NCBI RefSeq assembly: GCF_000265425.1
Contig: NC_018014.1
Location: forward strand, 1,984,001-2,048,000
Origin: Terriglobus roseus DSM 18391
GTDB taxonomy: Bacteria; Acidobacteriota; Terriglobia; Terriglobales; Acidobacteriaceae
Direction of reading: 5' to 3'
Length of the DNA: 64,000 bases
In this document: positions 37,550 to 47,433 of the stretch, in pieces
Layout: every line of letters starts with the position of its first letter
How positions within the stretch are numbered: position 1 is the stretch's first letter
Position numbers and translations under genes: made by a program
Notes under the pieces: model-generated
Seen by the model: the letters and a program-made list of their open reading frames with translations, nothing else
Databases searched by the model: none
What the model was told of the DNA's origin: nothing

Positions 37550-39040
37550 TTACTTCGTGATCTTCTGAAATTCCGCGGCCGTGTAACGGTGCGCGCTATC
37601 CGTAGGATCCTTGATCCTGTAAGCAAATGGCCTTGGCACGGCTGTGTTCAGTATCCATGAAATGCTACCGCGAAACTTAACGGCTCCAGCGCTTGCTGTC
37701 GTGTACAAAGGGCACCCCGAAGCGTTGTTGGAATCGTAGCGCCCGCCTTCAATGCTGACGCCAATTGCATTACCTTCAACCGTTATCGAGCAGGCGTGCA
37801 CATCTGTGATGATGTTGTTGACATAGCGGGCGTGGTCGCCTCCATTGCCATCAATCCCGTTGTACAGTCTGGAATCGCGGCTGAGGCCCAGGTGTGCAAT
37901 GGTGTTATCAGCGGCATAGCCGTACGACTGAACCTGTATACCGAAGCCACGGCTGTTGGTGATGGTGTTTGATGTCACCTGGTCATACGGGCTGTCTGCG
38001 GTAATGTTGCCTTCATTGTCGGAAAGCGTATTTTCTGCGATGAGGTTATATCGGCATGTTGAAGCGAGACCATAAGGACGGTCTTGAATGCCCATGGCGT
38101 TGGTCGTCTTCACCGTGTTGCCTTTTACCAGGGCACCATATGTGCCCCGCAGTTCAATGCCGCCGATGTTGTAGTTGAGACCGTAGGGAGAATCCAGGCG
38201 ACCGATGTTGTTGTTGGTGATCTGCCATCCCATCAGCGCGCGCGAGCCAAACGATGTATTTGCCCGCACCAGGATGCCACCTTCGAACCCGAAGGGCATA
38301 GGGGCGGTCGAGCCGGTATTGAACGTCGTCAGCGCATTGAGCGTGTTGTTCTGGTTGCCACTCGTCCCGAACAGGTTTCCATAGTCGAGGACAAACGCGA
38401 CACCAGAGTTTGTCGTTCGAATGATTTCAAGGTCTTGAACCGTGACATAGGATTTGTTTGAGGCGACGATGCCGCTCTTGTGGGTGCTGCCGGAAACCTC
38501 GATGGTGTGCTTGGCTGGGTCACTGCCATCCAGCAGGTGGACGTACAGGGTGTCCGCGTCCGCGTAGAACGACCCGGCAGTATTGATGGCATTCGCGAGG
38601 TTCGACTGACGTGTAAGCGGGATCGTCTGCTTGTAGAGGGCGTCCACGAAGACCTTGTAGCTCGCTTCGGTGCGATGCGTCTGGTAGGTGTCGGAGGAGA
38701 TGAGGCTCCATCCGCTGATAGTGTCGGCGCCGTCAATGATTGGAAGCCGACCAGAACCGTATGCGCCGACGACCAGGCGACTGTTGAACGAGGAGCCGGA
38801 GCTGGGGATTAAGAATTGCTCATGCCAGACGTCCCCACGCTTTAGCAGGATTGCGTCGCCACCCTTAAGATGAACGAGGCTGCTCGCCTTCGCAAGTGTT
38901 TCAAAGGGGGCAGACTGGCTCAGACCGTCATTGCTGTCATTACCAGCAGACTGTGACACAAAGTAGCTGGTGGCAGAGGCAGGAAGTGTGGCAAGCGCGC
39001 ACAGGATCGTGGGCGCGCAGAAGCGCGTCAAGAAAGTCAT
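37550..39040 (-). CDS. Secreted right-handed parallel beta-helix protein
   Basis: 496 residues from ATG 39040. Signal peptide to ASATS, then the N-terminal cap SYFVSQSAGNDSNDG...GDAILLKRGDVWHEQF shared with pectate-lyase-like proteins. About residues 190-440 show repeated short strands with Asn/Gly turns (NNNIGRLDSP, GNTVKTTNAMG, SNTITNSRG). Related to the 607-residue protein at 51172, but lacks that protein's inserted carbohydrate-binding-like segment. Lies at the left edge of the exopolysaccharide locus, where such proteins may cut, epimerise or bind the glycan. Catalytic residues cannot be named with confidence. Confidence 0.8.
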   Translation of the reverse strand: MTFLTRFCAPTILCALATLPASATSYFVSQSAGNDSNDGLSQSAPFETLAKASSLVHLKGGDAILLKRGDVWHEQFLIPSSGSSFNSRLVVGAYGSGRLPIIDGADTISGWSLISSDTYQTHRTEASYKVFVDALYKQTIPLTRQSNLANAINTAGSFYADADTLYVHLLDGSDPAKHTIEVSGSTHKSGIVASNKSYVTVQDLEIIRTTNSGVAFVLDYGNLFGTSGNQNNTLNALTTFNTGSTAPMPFGFEGGILVRANTSFGSRALMGWQITNNNIGRLDSPYGLNYNIGGIELRGTYGALVKGNTVKTTNAMGIQDRPYGLASTCRYNLIAENTLSDNEGNITADSPYDQVTSNTITNSRGFGIQVQSYGYAADNTIAHLGLSRDSRLYNGIDGNGGDHARYVNNIITDVHACSITVEGNAIGVSIEGGRYDSNNASGCPLYTTASAGAVKFRGSISWILNTAVPRPFAYRIKDPTDSAHRYTAAEFQKITK

Positions 39041-39376
39041 GGGGTCCCCAACCGGTTGTGAAATTTTCTGCGGAGTGCGTACAACCTTTATAGCGCGGTT
39101 TGTCTTGGCAGAATATGGCCATACTTACCACTTTTTAGGGAATTAATTCCCTAGTTGCGGGAGGAATTACCTTTTCATTGAAATCTGGTTGCTCGGGACA
39201 ACGGTTTCACTCGTGTTGCCGAAGCTTCATACGCCGGGTCAGGATGGCGGTGAGGAGTCCAGCCCGTCACAGGTGCACCGCAGTATCTGATCTGCTCGCG
39301 ATAATTCTTTCAGATACGATTACTCAGGATTGCTTGAGAGTGGGCCAGCGCGCGACTTCGCGGTTCGGCGATACAA
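39041..39376. promoter_or_regulatory. Divergent promoter region with an 18-bp palindrome
   Basis: 336 AT-rich bases between divergent genes. TAGGGAATTAATTCCCTA at 39137-39154 is a perfect palindrome, and a related degenerate half (GGAGGAATTACC) starts at 39160. A similar sequence follows the stop at 44910. No protein-coding signal seen. Confidence 0.5.
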
Positions 39377-40405
39377 TTGTATGTGGATGCAAGTAGCATT
39401 GAGGAGAGCTCCATCTCACCACATACCAAATCAGATCGACATGTTCTAAGTGCCTGTGTATTGCTTTGCACCTATAGGCGGCCGATTGATGTTGAGCGTT
39501 GCATCCGCGCACTCGCGTTGCAAACGCGTCTTCCAGACGAGCTACTGGTTGTGGTCCGTGACGAGGATGTGGCGACGCAGACTTTCGTGGCGCGAATGCA
39601 GCCTCCGCCCTTTCCAGTACGCATCATCATGGTCCACACTGCTGGCTTAGTTGCCGCGCGGAATGCCGGGCTTGACGCTGTTCGAAGCGACATCATCGCC
39701 ATGATTGACGATGACACGGCACCGCTGCCTGAGTGGCTGGACCGCATCTGCACGCACTTTGAGACGGACTCGACCGTGGGGGCAGTGGGCGGGAGGGATC
39801 GCCCTGCTGGGCCGCACGCCGGTGCAGAGGTTCGCCAGCCGACCGTGGGCATTCTTCAGATTCACGGGCGCTACATAGGGAACCATCACTGCGGCATCGG
39901 TCCGCCAAGGCCGGTTGACCTGTTGAAGGGCGCCAACATGAGTTACCGCGCCGCAGCGGTTGCCTCGTTGCGCTTTGACAAACGGCTGCTAGGCCGGGGG
40001 GCACAGCCATGCGAAGATCTTGCCTTTTCACTCGCCGTGCGTGGTGCCGGTTGGAAGCTGATTTATGACCCTGAAGTAGTGCTGGATCATTACGAAGGCG
40101 ATCGCGAAGAGCTTCGACACTACGCCGGAATGATGCCCATCAAGGATGGCGATGCGTTCGGTGAGATGACCTACAACTGGGTTGTGGCGATCTGGGACCA
40201 CATTTCCGTACCGCGGCACGTGTTGCATATCATATGGCAGGTGTTGGTCGGCACGAGAGCTAGGTTCGGTCTGCTGCAGGCGCTGCGATTTTTGCCAGCG
40301 CTGAAAGGTGCCTCATGGCAGCGCTTCTGGTACACGCAGAAGGCCCTCTTCCGCGCTTACGTGCACTTGGGATTGCGCCGCGGCACAGAGCGCAAGTCGG
40401 TATAG
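39377..40405 (+). CDS. GT2-family glycosyltransferase
   Basis: 342 residues from TTG 39377; no ATG exists near the N-terminus, and a GTG at 39383 is equally possible. VLLCTYRRPIDVERCIRALA is the GT2 opening strand, IAMIDDDTAPLPEWL the metal-binding DDD, LLKGANMSYRA the acceptor loop and GRGAQPCEDLAFSLAV the catalytic ED motif. Probably soluble or peripheral. Adds one sugar to the growing lipid-linked repeat unit (role inferred from locus). Confidence 0.84.
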   Translation: MYVDASSIEESSISPHTKSDRHVLSACVLLCTYRRPIDVERCIRALALQTRLPDELLVVVRDEDVATQTFVARMQPPPFPVRIIMVHTAGLVAARNAGLDAVRSDIIAMIDDDTAPLPEWLDRICTHFETDSTVGAVGGRDRPAGPHAGAEVRQPTVGILQIHGRYIGNHHCGIGPPRPVDLLKGANMSYRAAAVASLRFDKRLLGRGAQPCEDLAFSLAVRGAGWKLIYDPEVVLDHYEGDREELRHYAGMMPIKDGDAFGEMTYNWVVAIWDHISVPRHVLHIIWQVLVGTRARFGLLQALRFLPALKGASWQRFWYTQKALFRAYVHLGLRRGTERKSV

Positions 40406-41279
40406 CGTCAAAAAGACTTCAGCAGCTCAACATGCCAAGAACGGACGATTCTTTACGCCGGCAAGGACGCCATCGGCCAATGCGTTTACAGCGACCGCAT
40501 TGTGGACAGCGCGGGATTTTCTTTATCGCAAGTACCGAAGCGCACTCCGTGTGGGACTAGGAGCACGGAACTCGCAAGAAGACGACTTTAGCGCAGAGCT
40601 GCAAGGCAGCTATCGGTGTTCCAGCCAAGCGGCGCAGACGCAGTGTTCTGACGCCGGCCGGTCCGACGGCACTGAAGGAACGACGTTGCTGGCAGTCGGC
40701 AGGGTGGTGGAAGAACAGAAGCGCTTTGCAGATCCGTTGCAGGAGCTCGTGTGTCTGCCTGCTGGAGTTCACTGTCGACCTGTAGGTCAGGTCCTGGTGA
40801 GACGCCCTTGAAGGAAACGTGCGGGCAACCGGGTATGACTGGACGGTGTGCGCTTCGCCAGCTTCTTCTCACACCGTGAAGGTCTGCACAAAAGGTACTG
40901 CGGATGCGCGTGTTCGTGTCAACCTGCATTGGAGATGGTGGCTGGTGCTGGCGACGAGAGTTGCGGCTCGCCCGTGCTTGCGACCCTCTCCCGAATTTTG
41001 GATTAATGCTCTTAGCGGTCTCAGTACGCCACTGATTGGGGAGCAATCCGGACGTGTGTGCTGAGTAGAGCAGTGTTCGGAGCAGAAGCCCGCAGCGTTC
41101 CTACATCGCGTAAACCCTACTATTTAGCGGCCATCCGAAGCTGTCGGACCCGAATGCCGCTTGATCCCGACTCCTCTGCAAATATTTGCAGTTGATTGCC
41201 GTAGACGCATCACTTCGGCCACTCAAGTGCAATGTCAATGGCATTCGTCCAAAGACTTGGACCCGGGGGAGCCACTGGA
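40406..41279. other. 874-base gap without a supported gene
   Basis: Between the GT2 and GT-C genes. Several open frames up to ~150 codons exist on both strands, but they are rich in Arg/Ser/Pro, lack Shine-Dalgarno sites and match no family I recognise. Could be a decayed gene or a long regulatory spacer. Confidence 0.5.
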
Positions 41280-42953
41280 ATGCAAACAATCACTGAAGTA
41301 CAGGAAAGTCGACCCGCGCGGCCGCTAGGGACCATCCGGTCTGTCCGCGAGCCGTCGGACCGCATCTGTGCGATAGCGATTGCGCTGCTCTACCTTGTCA
41401 CGTTCCTGATCCTTGCGAGCGCTCTGCGCACCCGATTCGGCTTCCCGCTGGATGATTCGTACATCCACCAGACAGTTGCTCGGAATCTGGCCTATCACCA
41501 CGTCCTTGGGTTTCTTGCGGATCGGCCATCGTCCGGCTCTACCAGCCTTTTGTGGGAGTTTTTGCAAGCCGCCAAATACACACTGCTTCCCGGTCTGGAT
41601 CCAGTCTTTTACAATCTCGGTCTGAGTCTGGTGATCCTGCCGGTTATTGGCAGCACCTTCTTCCTCCTGGCCCGGCGTGACGGCATGTCGTGGAAGGCGT
41701 CCGCCGTGCTTGCCGCCGCACCCACGCTATCCGGCAATTTTTTGTGGCTTGGCCTGATTGGCATGGAGCACCTGTTTTTTGTAGCATTCTCCCTGTTGGC
41801 GATCCTCTTTTGGTTTGACGGTGGGAAGCCGAGTCTGCGCCAGGTGATAATTGCCGGCTTTTTCAGCGGTTTAGTGGTGCTGACGCGGCCGGAGGCGGTG
41901 GTATTTGCTCCGATGCTGCTGGCGGTGACAGCCGTGAGCCGTTCACGTCCACGTCCCTGGCGGGATTACGCCATTGTTACTGCCCTGTGGTTTGTGGCCA
42001 CTTCGCTGGTGGTGTCCGCGAATTTCTGGACTTCAGGCTCGCCCATGCCGGCCACCTTACAAGGACGGTCCTGGCTATACTTCCACAGCACCGGCGGATC
42101 GCACTCAGTCGGCACCATCCTGCGCTTCGTGGGTGGATGGGTACAGCGGCTGCCGCGAGAGTTCAGCACAGGGTTCGTGAATCAGTTGAGTTCGCCAACT
42201 CAACTCGGCACGCGGACGGGACTTATCGGTGTTGTGCTGCTGGCTTTCATGATTTGCGGTGTCGTTGCGCTTCTGCGTCGCAAGCCGCTTCGCATCAAGT
42301 TCCTGCTGCTTTGGGCTTTAGTTCACTTTCTCACTTATCTGGCCACATTTCCCGCAGCAGGCCATGGTGGACGCTATCAGCCGATTGTGGTGATGTTGCT
42401 GTTCCCACTGTTGTTCTTCGGGGTGTTGTTTGCGCTGCGCCGCATGGTTCATCTTCCTGCGAAGGTAGCATTTGCACTCGTCTTTTTTGTGATGCTAGTA
42501 AGTGGCGTGGCTTCCATCTCCACTTGGCGCCGGGTAACGGAGTCTGGAGTGGCTCACATCAGCCGCGTGCATGGCGAAATCGGCACTTGGATGCAGCAGA
42601 ACCTGCCGCCCGACACGCGCTTGGCAGCCTTTGACATCGGTCGAGTCAGTTACGAGTGGAAAGGCCAGGTCATCGATCTGGGAGGCCTCGTCGATCCGTC
42701 CTACTATCACTATCTGGTGAGCGGACAGGTGCCGCAATACCTCCGTGACAAACGGATTCAATATGTCATGTTGCCAGGCGCCGGTACGAAAGACATGGGG
42801 TTCTCAGACCGCGACGGGCTTGAGGTCGTGTTCCGGCGCTGCAGCGAATCGGCCGACTGGCTGCTGGGATGGCGGTACACCATCAACGCGACTCAATGCC
42901 AGGAGATTGACCGAGTGCCGGACGCGACCGAGGTTGGAGGCGCTAAGCGGTGA
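41280..42953 (+). CDS. GT-C/GT39-like multi-pass membrane protein
   Basis: 557 residues from ATG 41280 with GGGGGAG upstream; a start at 41232 would add 16 unlikely residues. After TM1 comes FGFPLDDSYIHQTVARNLA, the acidic periplasmic loop typical of PMT/ArnT-like GT-C enzymes. Some 11-12 hydrophobic segments follow, then a ~110-residue soluble C-terminal domain (VHGEIGTWMQQNLPPDTRLA, YEWKGQVIDLGGLVDP) seen in related proteins. Probably transfers a lipid-phosphate sugar to glycan or protein in the periplasm. The donor is unknown. Confidence 0.75.
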   Translation: MQTITEVQESRPARPLGTIRSVREPSDRICAIAIALLYLVTFLILASALRTRFGFPLDDSYIHQTVARNLAYHHVLGFLADRPSSGSTSLLWEFLQAAKYTLLPGLDPVFYNLGLSLVILPVIGSTFFLLARRDGMSWKASAVLAAAPTLSGNFLWLGLIGMEHLFFVAFSLLAILFWFDGGKPSLRQVIIAGFFSGLVVLTRPEAVVFAPMLLAVTAVSRSRPRPWRDYAIVTALWFVATSLVVSANFWTSGSPMPATLQGRSWLYFHSTGGSHSVGTILRFVGGWVQRLPREFSTGFVNQLSSPTQLGTRTGLIGVVLLAFMICGVVALLRRKPLRIKFLLLWALVHFLTYLATFPAAGHGGRYQPIVVMLLFPLLFFGVLFALRRMVHLPAKVAFALVFFVMLVSGVASISTWRRVTESGVAHISRVHGEIGTWMQQNLPPDTRLAAFDIGRVSYEWKGQVIDLGGLVDPSYYHYLVSGQVPQYLRDKRIQYVMLPGAGTKDMGFSDRDGLEVVFRRCSESADWLLGWRYTINATQCQEIDRVPDATEVGGAKR

Positions 42954-43200
42954 TGCTCAAGCACAAAAGTGACCTGCCAGACGCGTTCAGAGTCACGATC
43001 GCTTCAACGCGTGCTAATGGGTACATCTTCAAAGTAGCAGGGGTTTGCATGACAACACTTCCATGGCACCTGACATCTGATCTAGGGAGCAGGACGGGTT
43101 GTGATTTACGGCACAGGCATGACCCTATGTTCAACGTCACAGGTAGGAAGCATGGGTCACTCCGCGATGGAGCGAAGGTGCTCAAGTGGAGTGTTTTACG

Positions 43201-44025
43201 ATGATGCAAAGCCTGGTTCGTAGTCACAGTAGCGTTCTCTGTCTACTGTTACTTCCGTTCGTGATCAGTGGCTGCTCCACGAACGGTGGCGGCAGCGGCA
43301 GCGGGGGGGGAACTGGTAGCACAAAGACCTACCCGGACTCAACGGGGAACTGGGTGGTGCAGGCTACTGCGACGTCAGGTACGGCTCCGTTTACTCTGCT
43401 CAGCGGCTACATCAACGAGCAGCAGACGGGAACCTCGCACCCGACAACAGGAACCTTCCTGCCTGCGTCCACGGGCTGCTATGCGGCGGCTGCTAACGTG
43501 CCGATGAACGGCGTCATTCAAGGTGTGCGCCTTCACCTTGTCTCATTCGGCCTCGACCAGCAGGTTCTGGATATTTCTGCGGCGAAAGACGATACCTCGA
43601 CACACTTCACCGGGACGTACAGCGTGACCGGTGGCTGTGCGGATGGCACTGCAGGCACCGTTGCAGGTACACGCTATAGCGCGCTGACCGGCACCTATAG
43701 AGGGTCACTTAGCGCAGATCCGGCGACGGTGGTCACGTTGACACTGAATCAGTTCGCACTGGGTACGGGCGAAGCGAAGTTCCTCGTGAGCGGCTTTGCG
43801 GTGGTCGCGGGGCAAACCTGTTTCACCACGGGTACTCTCAGCACCGCGAATGGGTCGGTGATTGGAAACCACGTGCAAATGAGCTTCCTAAATTCAAATG
43901 GCCCAAAGATGGATGTTACCGGCGAGTTTGACGCCGAGGCAACGACCATCAGTGTTTCCGGTCTCCTGTTTACAGGTGCCGGGTGCCCGACCAACGTCGC
44001 TCAAGCGACGTTGACGAAAGTTTAG
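43201..44025 (+). CDS. Lipoprotein of unknown function, first of a tandem pair
   Basis: 274 residues from ATG 43201. The signal sequence ends in the lipobox FVISGCSTNGG, followed by a Gly/Ser linker. The rest is a beta-rich Thr/Gly protein with paired Cys (STGCY, VTGGCAD, GQTCF, GAGCP). Shares HFTGTYSV-GGCA-GTAGTV and LTGTYRG with the next gene. No family recognised. Likely anchored to the outer membrane and facing the periplasm or surface; its place in the exopolysaccharide locus suggests a role in glycan export or attachment (inference). Confidence 0.7.
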   Translation: MMQSLVRSHSSVLCLLLLPFVISGCSTNGGGSGSGGGTGSTKTYPDSTGNWVVQATATSGTAPFTLLSGYINEQQTGTSHPTTGTFLPASTGCYAAAANVPMNGVIQGVRLHLVSFGLDQQVLDISAAKDDTSTHFTGTYSVTGGCADGTAGTVAGTRYSALTGTYRGSLSADPATVVTLTLNQFALGTGEAKFLVSGFAVVAGQTCFTTGTLSTANGSVIGNHVQMSFLNSNGPKMDVTGEFDAEATTISVSGLLFTGAGCPTNVAQATLTKV

Positions 44026-44037
44026 GTGATCTTCTCG

Positions 44038-44910
44038 ATGACTGACCGGTATCAATCCTCATCCGCAACGAAGCAAAGACCCGAAGTCGGGAGCCGTCAG
44101 CGTGCACAACGTTTCGCTGCGATGGCCAGCCTCACCGGGCTACTGGTGGTCATCGGATGCGGATATGGCGGCGTCCCGATTGGCGACGGAACAGTGACTC
44201 CTCCTCCTGCAGTCGCCAGTGAGATCGGGAACTGGCAGGTACAGGCCACCAGCACCGCTGGAACATCGCCATTTATTGCGTTGGCCGGCTGGATCTACGA
44301 GCCCAAGTCCACAGGCACGGCGGCTGTAACTACGCAGAGTGTCTTTCAAGTCACTCCGGGCGCGAGCAATTGTTTCGTAAGCGCGACAACATTGCCATCA
44401 CAGGGAACTCTGACGGGAAGAGCGCTCGTGCTGAACGGTTTCGCAGTCAATGGCCAGTACTCCACGATCAATGCCACCCAGGATGAGACTGCCACGCATT
44501 TCACTGGAACATATTCAGTTCGCGGAGGCTGCGCATCGGGTACAGCCGGTACCGTGACCGGTACGCGTTACGACGCGCTCACGGGTTCTTATCGCGGCGC
44601 GCTTGCCGGTGGACAGACATTCGTTATCGCTACGACACAGGATCCGTATCCTGATGGAACGGGTTATTTCTCTCTTTCAGGAAGCGCAACGGTCATAGGC
44701 ACCGGTTGTCTGACGGGCGCAACGCTCGATGCAGATTCAAGCTATGTGATTGGTAGTTCGGTGTCGATGACCCTGGTCTCGGCGAGTGGATTGCGACTTA
44801 CATTGGTTGGCTCCTTCACCCCCGACGCCTCATCAATCACAGTGACTTCCGTCCAAATAGCCGGAGCCTGCGCGGATTCCTTCGGTGCTGGAATGCTTTT
44901 GCGTCAGTAG
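44038..44910 (+). CDS. Lipoprotein of unknown function, second of a tandem pair
   Basis: 290 residues from ATG 44038; a GTG at 44026, directly after the preceding stop, is an alternative. Lipobox LLVVIGCGYGG follows a longer basic N-terminus (RQRAQRFAAMAS) than usual. The body aligns over its length with the upstream gene, including THFTGTYSVRGGCASGTAG and LTGSYRGAL, and keeps similarly placed Cys. The two look like an old duplication. No known domain recognised. Confidence 0.7.
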   Translation: MTDRYQSSSATKQRPEVGSRQRAQRFAAMASLTGLLVVIGCGYGGVPIGDGTVTPPPAVASEIGNWQVQATSTAGTSPFIALAGWIYEPKSTGTAAVTTQSVFQVTPGASNCFVSATTLPSQGTLTGRALVLNGFAVNGQYSTINATQDETATHFTGTYSVRGGCASGTAGTVTGTRYDALTGSYRGALAGGQTFVIATTQDPYPDGTGYFSLSGSATVIGTGCLTGATLDADSSYVIGSSVSMTLVSASGLRLTLVGSFTPDASSITVTSVQIAGACADSFGAGMLLRQ

Positions 44911-45132
44911 GGAAATTATTTTCCTCTTTGTGTCGTTAAGCTATCGACCCTTGGCACCGCCGAAATAAAGTCAGATGTTTCCCGGTCGATCGTTCAATCT
45001 GAAGGCATAGCAAAATACCCTTTCGTGCATACGTCTGACAAGGAAACTAAGCGCCAATTCGCGCCTAGCATGCCAATAACTTTAAAATTCGCGCGTTAAC
45101 CGCGTTGTGGCGTTCCAACTGCAAGGGTAGTC
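44908..45132 (+). promoter_or_regulatory. Upstream region of the phosphoglycosyl transferase gene
   Basis: AGGGAAATTATTTTCCT at 44909-44925 is a near-perfect palindrome that resembles the one at 39137-39154. The rest is an AT-rich spacer with no gene. Promoter elements could not be assigned. Confidence 0.4.
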
Positions 45133-46674
45133 GTGAAGACTTGCACAGTGCATTGGACCCATAGTGGATCACCGAGCGCTGTGCCCTATGTCGCACAACC
45201 TGAACGCGCGGAGACACTTGTGAAGAATCTGGAACTAAACCTCAATAGCCCACCCGTACGATTCTTCCCGGCAGCGCAGGCTGAGCATACTTCCGTGGTG
45301 TATGGAGTCTTACGCGGGATTGTCCCTGTGGCTGCGGCTGCACTCGCGTGGGTATGGGTAACGCATGACTTGCATCTCTCTACGCTCCACGAAGGATGGG
45401 ACGTAAAGTTTGCGTTCTCCCGCGTGCTGGTGGTGTTAATGGCAATGGTGCTGTGGAACATGCTGGTGTATCTGCGTCCCTTGGATAACAGTAAGCACCT
45501 CTGGCTATGCGAGCTACAGGGCGTTGTGATGGCGTCGATTTTGTGTTCCGCGTTTGGCTTGGTGTGTGCCCACTCAATTCTAGGGATCGGAAATACAGGC
45601 GTCGCGGCCGAGAGTGCGTGCCTGGCCATGTTGGCCAGTAGTGCGCTTTTGGTTCTGCTAGAGTTTCAGCGGCCTAACGTCAAACGCCACCTTGGCTGGG
45701 GCAAGCCGGATGCGATCATTGTCGGATCTGGCAAAGGTGCAGAGGCAGCACTGCTCGAGATCAGCGAAACCTACAACGTCGTGGGTTGCGTAGATGATCG
45801 TCTCCAGCCTGGCAGCAGCCTCCTCTCCAGGTATCTAGGCGAAATCGACGCTCTGCCGAGCCTTCTAAAGTATCATCCGGTTGAGGCGGTCGTGATTGCG
45901 TTACCCACCCGTTCTCACTATGACCACATCCAACGAGCCCTTACGCTTTCTGAGAATGCCGGCGTGACTGTCCATCTATCCGCGAGTTGCTTTAAGACTC
46001 GGATCCTTACACATTCCAGCCGGTCACAGATTCTTCGTCGCGGAGTCATGTTGCATGCGAAGCGATTTGATGTTCGCGATGTAGTCAAGCGCATAATGGA
46101 CTTTGGTCTGTCATTCGCCGCAGTCGTTCTGCTCGCTCCTGTTCTCCTACTCATCGCTTTGCTCATCAAAGTGACGAGCCCCGGCCCAGTGATTTTCATT
46201 CAACAGCGTTACGGCATGAATCGAAAGAAGTTCCCGATCTACAAGTTCCGGACCATGTGCATCGATGCTGAGGCAAAGATGAAGCAGTTGGAAGCGATGA
46301 ACGAGATGGGTGGACCCACGTTCAAGATGAAGAATGATCCGCGCATTACGAAGGTCGGCAGGTTTTTGCGCGCCACGTCTCTGGATGAACTGCCGCAGCT
46401 GTTCAATGTACTTACGGGCGACATGTCTCTGGTTGGTCCGCGACCTTTGCCGCTGCGTGACGTTGGTCTATTTGAAGAGGGCTGGTTACTGCGTCGCTTC
46501 AGCGTGAAGCCGGGACTTACCTGTCTGTGGCAGATCAGCGGGCGCAGCAACACAACATTTGACACATGGATGCGCCAGGATCTTGACTACATCGATAGCT
46601 GGTCCCTATTCCTGGATTGCCGCATTCTGCTCAAAACAATACCTGCCGTGATCCGCGGTAGCGGCGCGATGTAG
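45133..46674 (+). CDS. Initiating polyprenyl-phosphate sugar phosphotransferase (WbaP/WcaJ type)
   Basis: 513 residues from GTG 45133 with AAGGG upstream. Four N-terminal membrane segments, then a CoA-binding-like fold (AIIVGSGKGAEAALLEI), a fifth hydrophobic segment (LSFAAVVLLAPVLLLIALL) and the catalytic bacterial sugar transferase domain: QQRYGMNRKKFPIYKFRTM, LRATSLDELPQLFNVL, SLVGPRPLPL and LTCLWQISGRS. Loads the first sugar-1-phosphate onto undecaprenyl phosphate, starting repeat-unit synthesis. 57 bases before the Wza-like gene. Confidence 0.93.
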   Translation: MKTCTVHWTHSGSPSAVPYVAQPERAETLVKNLELNLNSPPVRFFPAAQAEHTSVVYGVLRGIVPVAAAALAWVWVTHDLHLSTLHEGWDVKFAFSRVLVVLMAMVLWNMLVYLRPLDNSKHLWLCELQGVVMASILCSAFGLVCAHSILGIGNTGVAAESACLAMLASSALLVLLEFQRPNVKRHLGWGKPDAIIVGSGKGAEAALLEISETYNVVGCVDDRLQPGSSLLSRYLGEIDALPSLLKYHPVEAVVIALPTRSHYDHIQRALTLSENAGVTVHLSASCFKTRILTHSSRSQILRRGVMLHAKRFDVRDVVKRIMDFGLSFAAVVLLAPVLLLIALLIKVTSPGPVIFIQQRYGMNRKKFPIYKFRTMCIDAEAKMKQLEAMNEMGGPTFKMKNDPRITKVGRFLRATSLDELPQLFNVLTGDMSLVGPRPLPLRDVGLFEEGWLLRRFSVKPGLTCLWQISGRSNTTFDTWMRQDLDYIDSWSLFLDCRILLKTIPAVIRGSGAM

Positions 46675-46731
46675 TTCGGCGGAACCCCGATCAAAGATCG
46701 TAACAAGGGGCGTTCGCCCCAGGAGTACACA

Positions 46732-47433
46732 TTGCAGATCATAAGAAAATCGAAGCGAGTACTGAATAGGATGATGCTGCGGCAGATAGCCCTTGCTATC
46801 TTTGCAGTCGGCATTTTAATGACGTCCATGGCGGCGCAGGTCGCGCTGAAGCAAAGAAGTTCGTATCGGCTGCACGCGGGCGATCAGTTGACCGTGCAAT
46901 TCACCTATACGCCTGACCTAAACCAGGCAGTTACTGTTCAGCCCGACGGCTATATCGTTCTGCCGAGTACTGGTCAGGTTCAAGTCGGTGGTCGCACCGT
47001 CGATGAAGCCATCAAGCTGATCGAGGAAAAGGCAGCGGGCCATCTTAAGGATCCTGAAGTCGCGATTGTGCTGACAGACTTCCAGAAACCCTACTTTATC
47101 GTTGCCGGCCAGGTGAACGCTCCTCTGCGCTACGACATGCGTGAACCCACGACAGCCCTGAAGGCGGTCATGCTTGCCGGTGGTATCAAGTCCACGGGTA
47201 AAGAGAAGCAGGTAGTCGTATTTCACGACATGGAGGGCGCGTCGCCACAGGTACGAGTGCTCAATCTGAAGAAGATGTCGGATCCGAAGATCTTCGAACA
47301 TGATATGGAACTCTCGTCCGGAGACATCGTCTTCGTTCCACGCACCACGATGGACAGAGTCGCAGATGTTGCCAAGGTGGCCGCTACGTTCGGCCTCTAC
47401 CTCAACGCAGCCACCTATATCATCACTCGATAA
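46732..47433 (+). CDS. Polysaccharide export protein, Wza-like
   Basis: 233 residues from TTG 46732, supported by AGGAG six bases upstream; an ATG at 46771 is possible. Signal sequence LALAIF-like segment ends near SMAAQ. The poly-export motif is YRLHAGDQLTVQF...VQPDGYIVLPSTG, followed by SLBB-type segments (FIVAGQVNAPLRYDM). No lipobox Cys is visible, unlike E. coli Wza, and it is shorter than Wza (~380). Likely forms or gates the outer membrane export channel. Overlaps the next gene (TAATG). Confidence 0.88.
   Translation: MQIIRKSKRVLNRMMLRQIALAIFAVGILMTSMAAQVALKQRSSYRLHAGDQLTVQFTYTPDLNQAVTVQPDGYIVLPSTGQVQVGGRTVDEAIKLIEEKAAGHLKDPEVAIVLTDFQKPYFIVAGQVNAPLRYDMREPTTALKAVMLAGGIKSTGKEKQVVVFHDMEGASPQVRVLNLKKMSDPKIFEHDMELSSGDIVFVPRTTMDRVADVAKVAATFGLYLNAATYIITR

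Noticed and set aside
40308-40811. 167-codon plus-strand frame after the GT2 gene
   Set aside because: Overlaps the GT2 end, low-complexity composition, no start signals.
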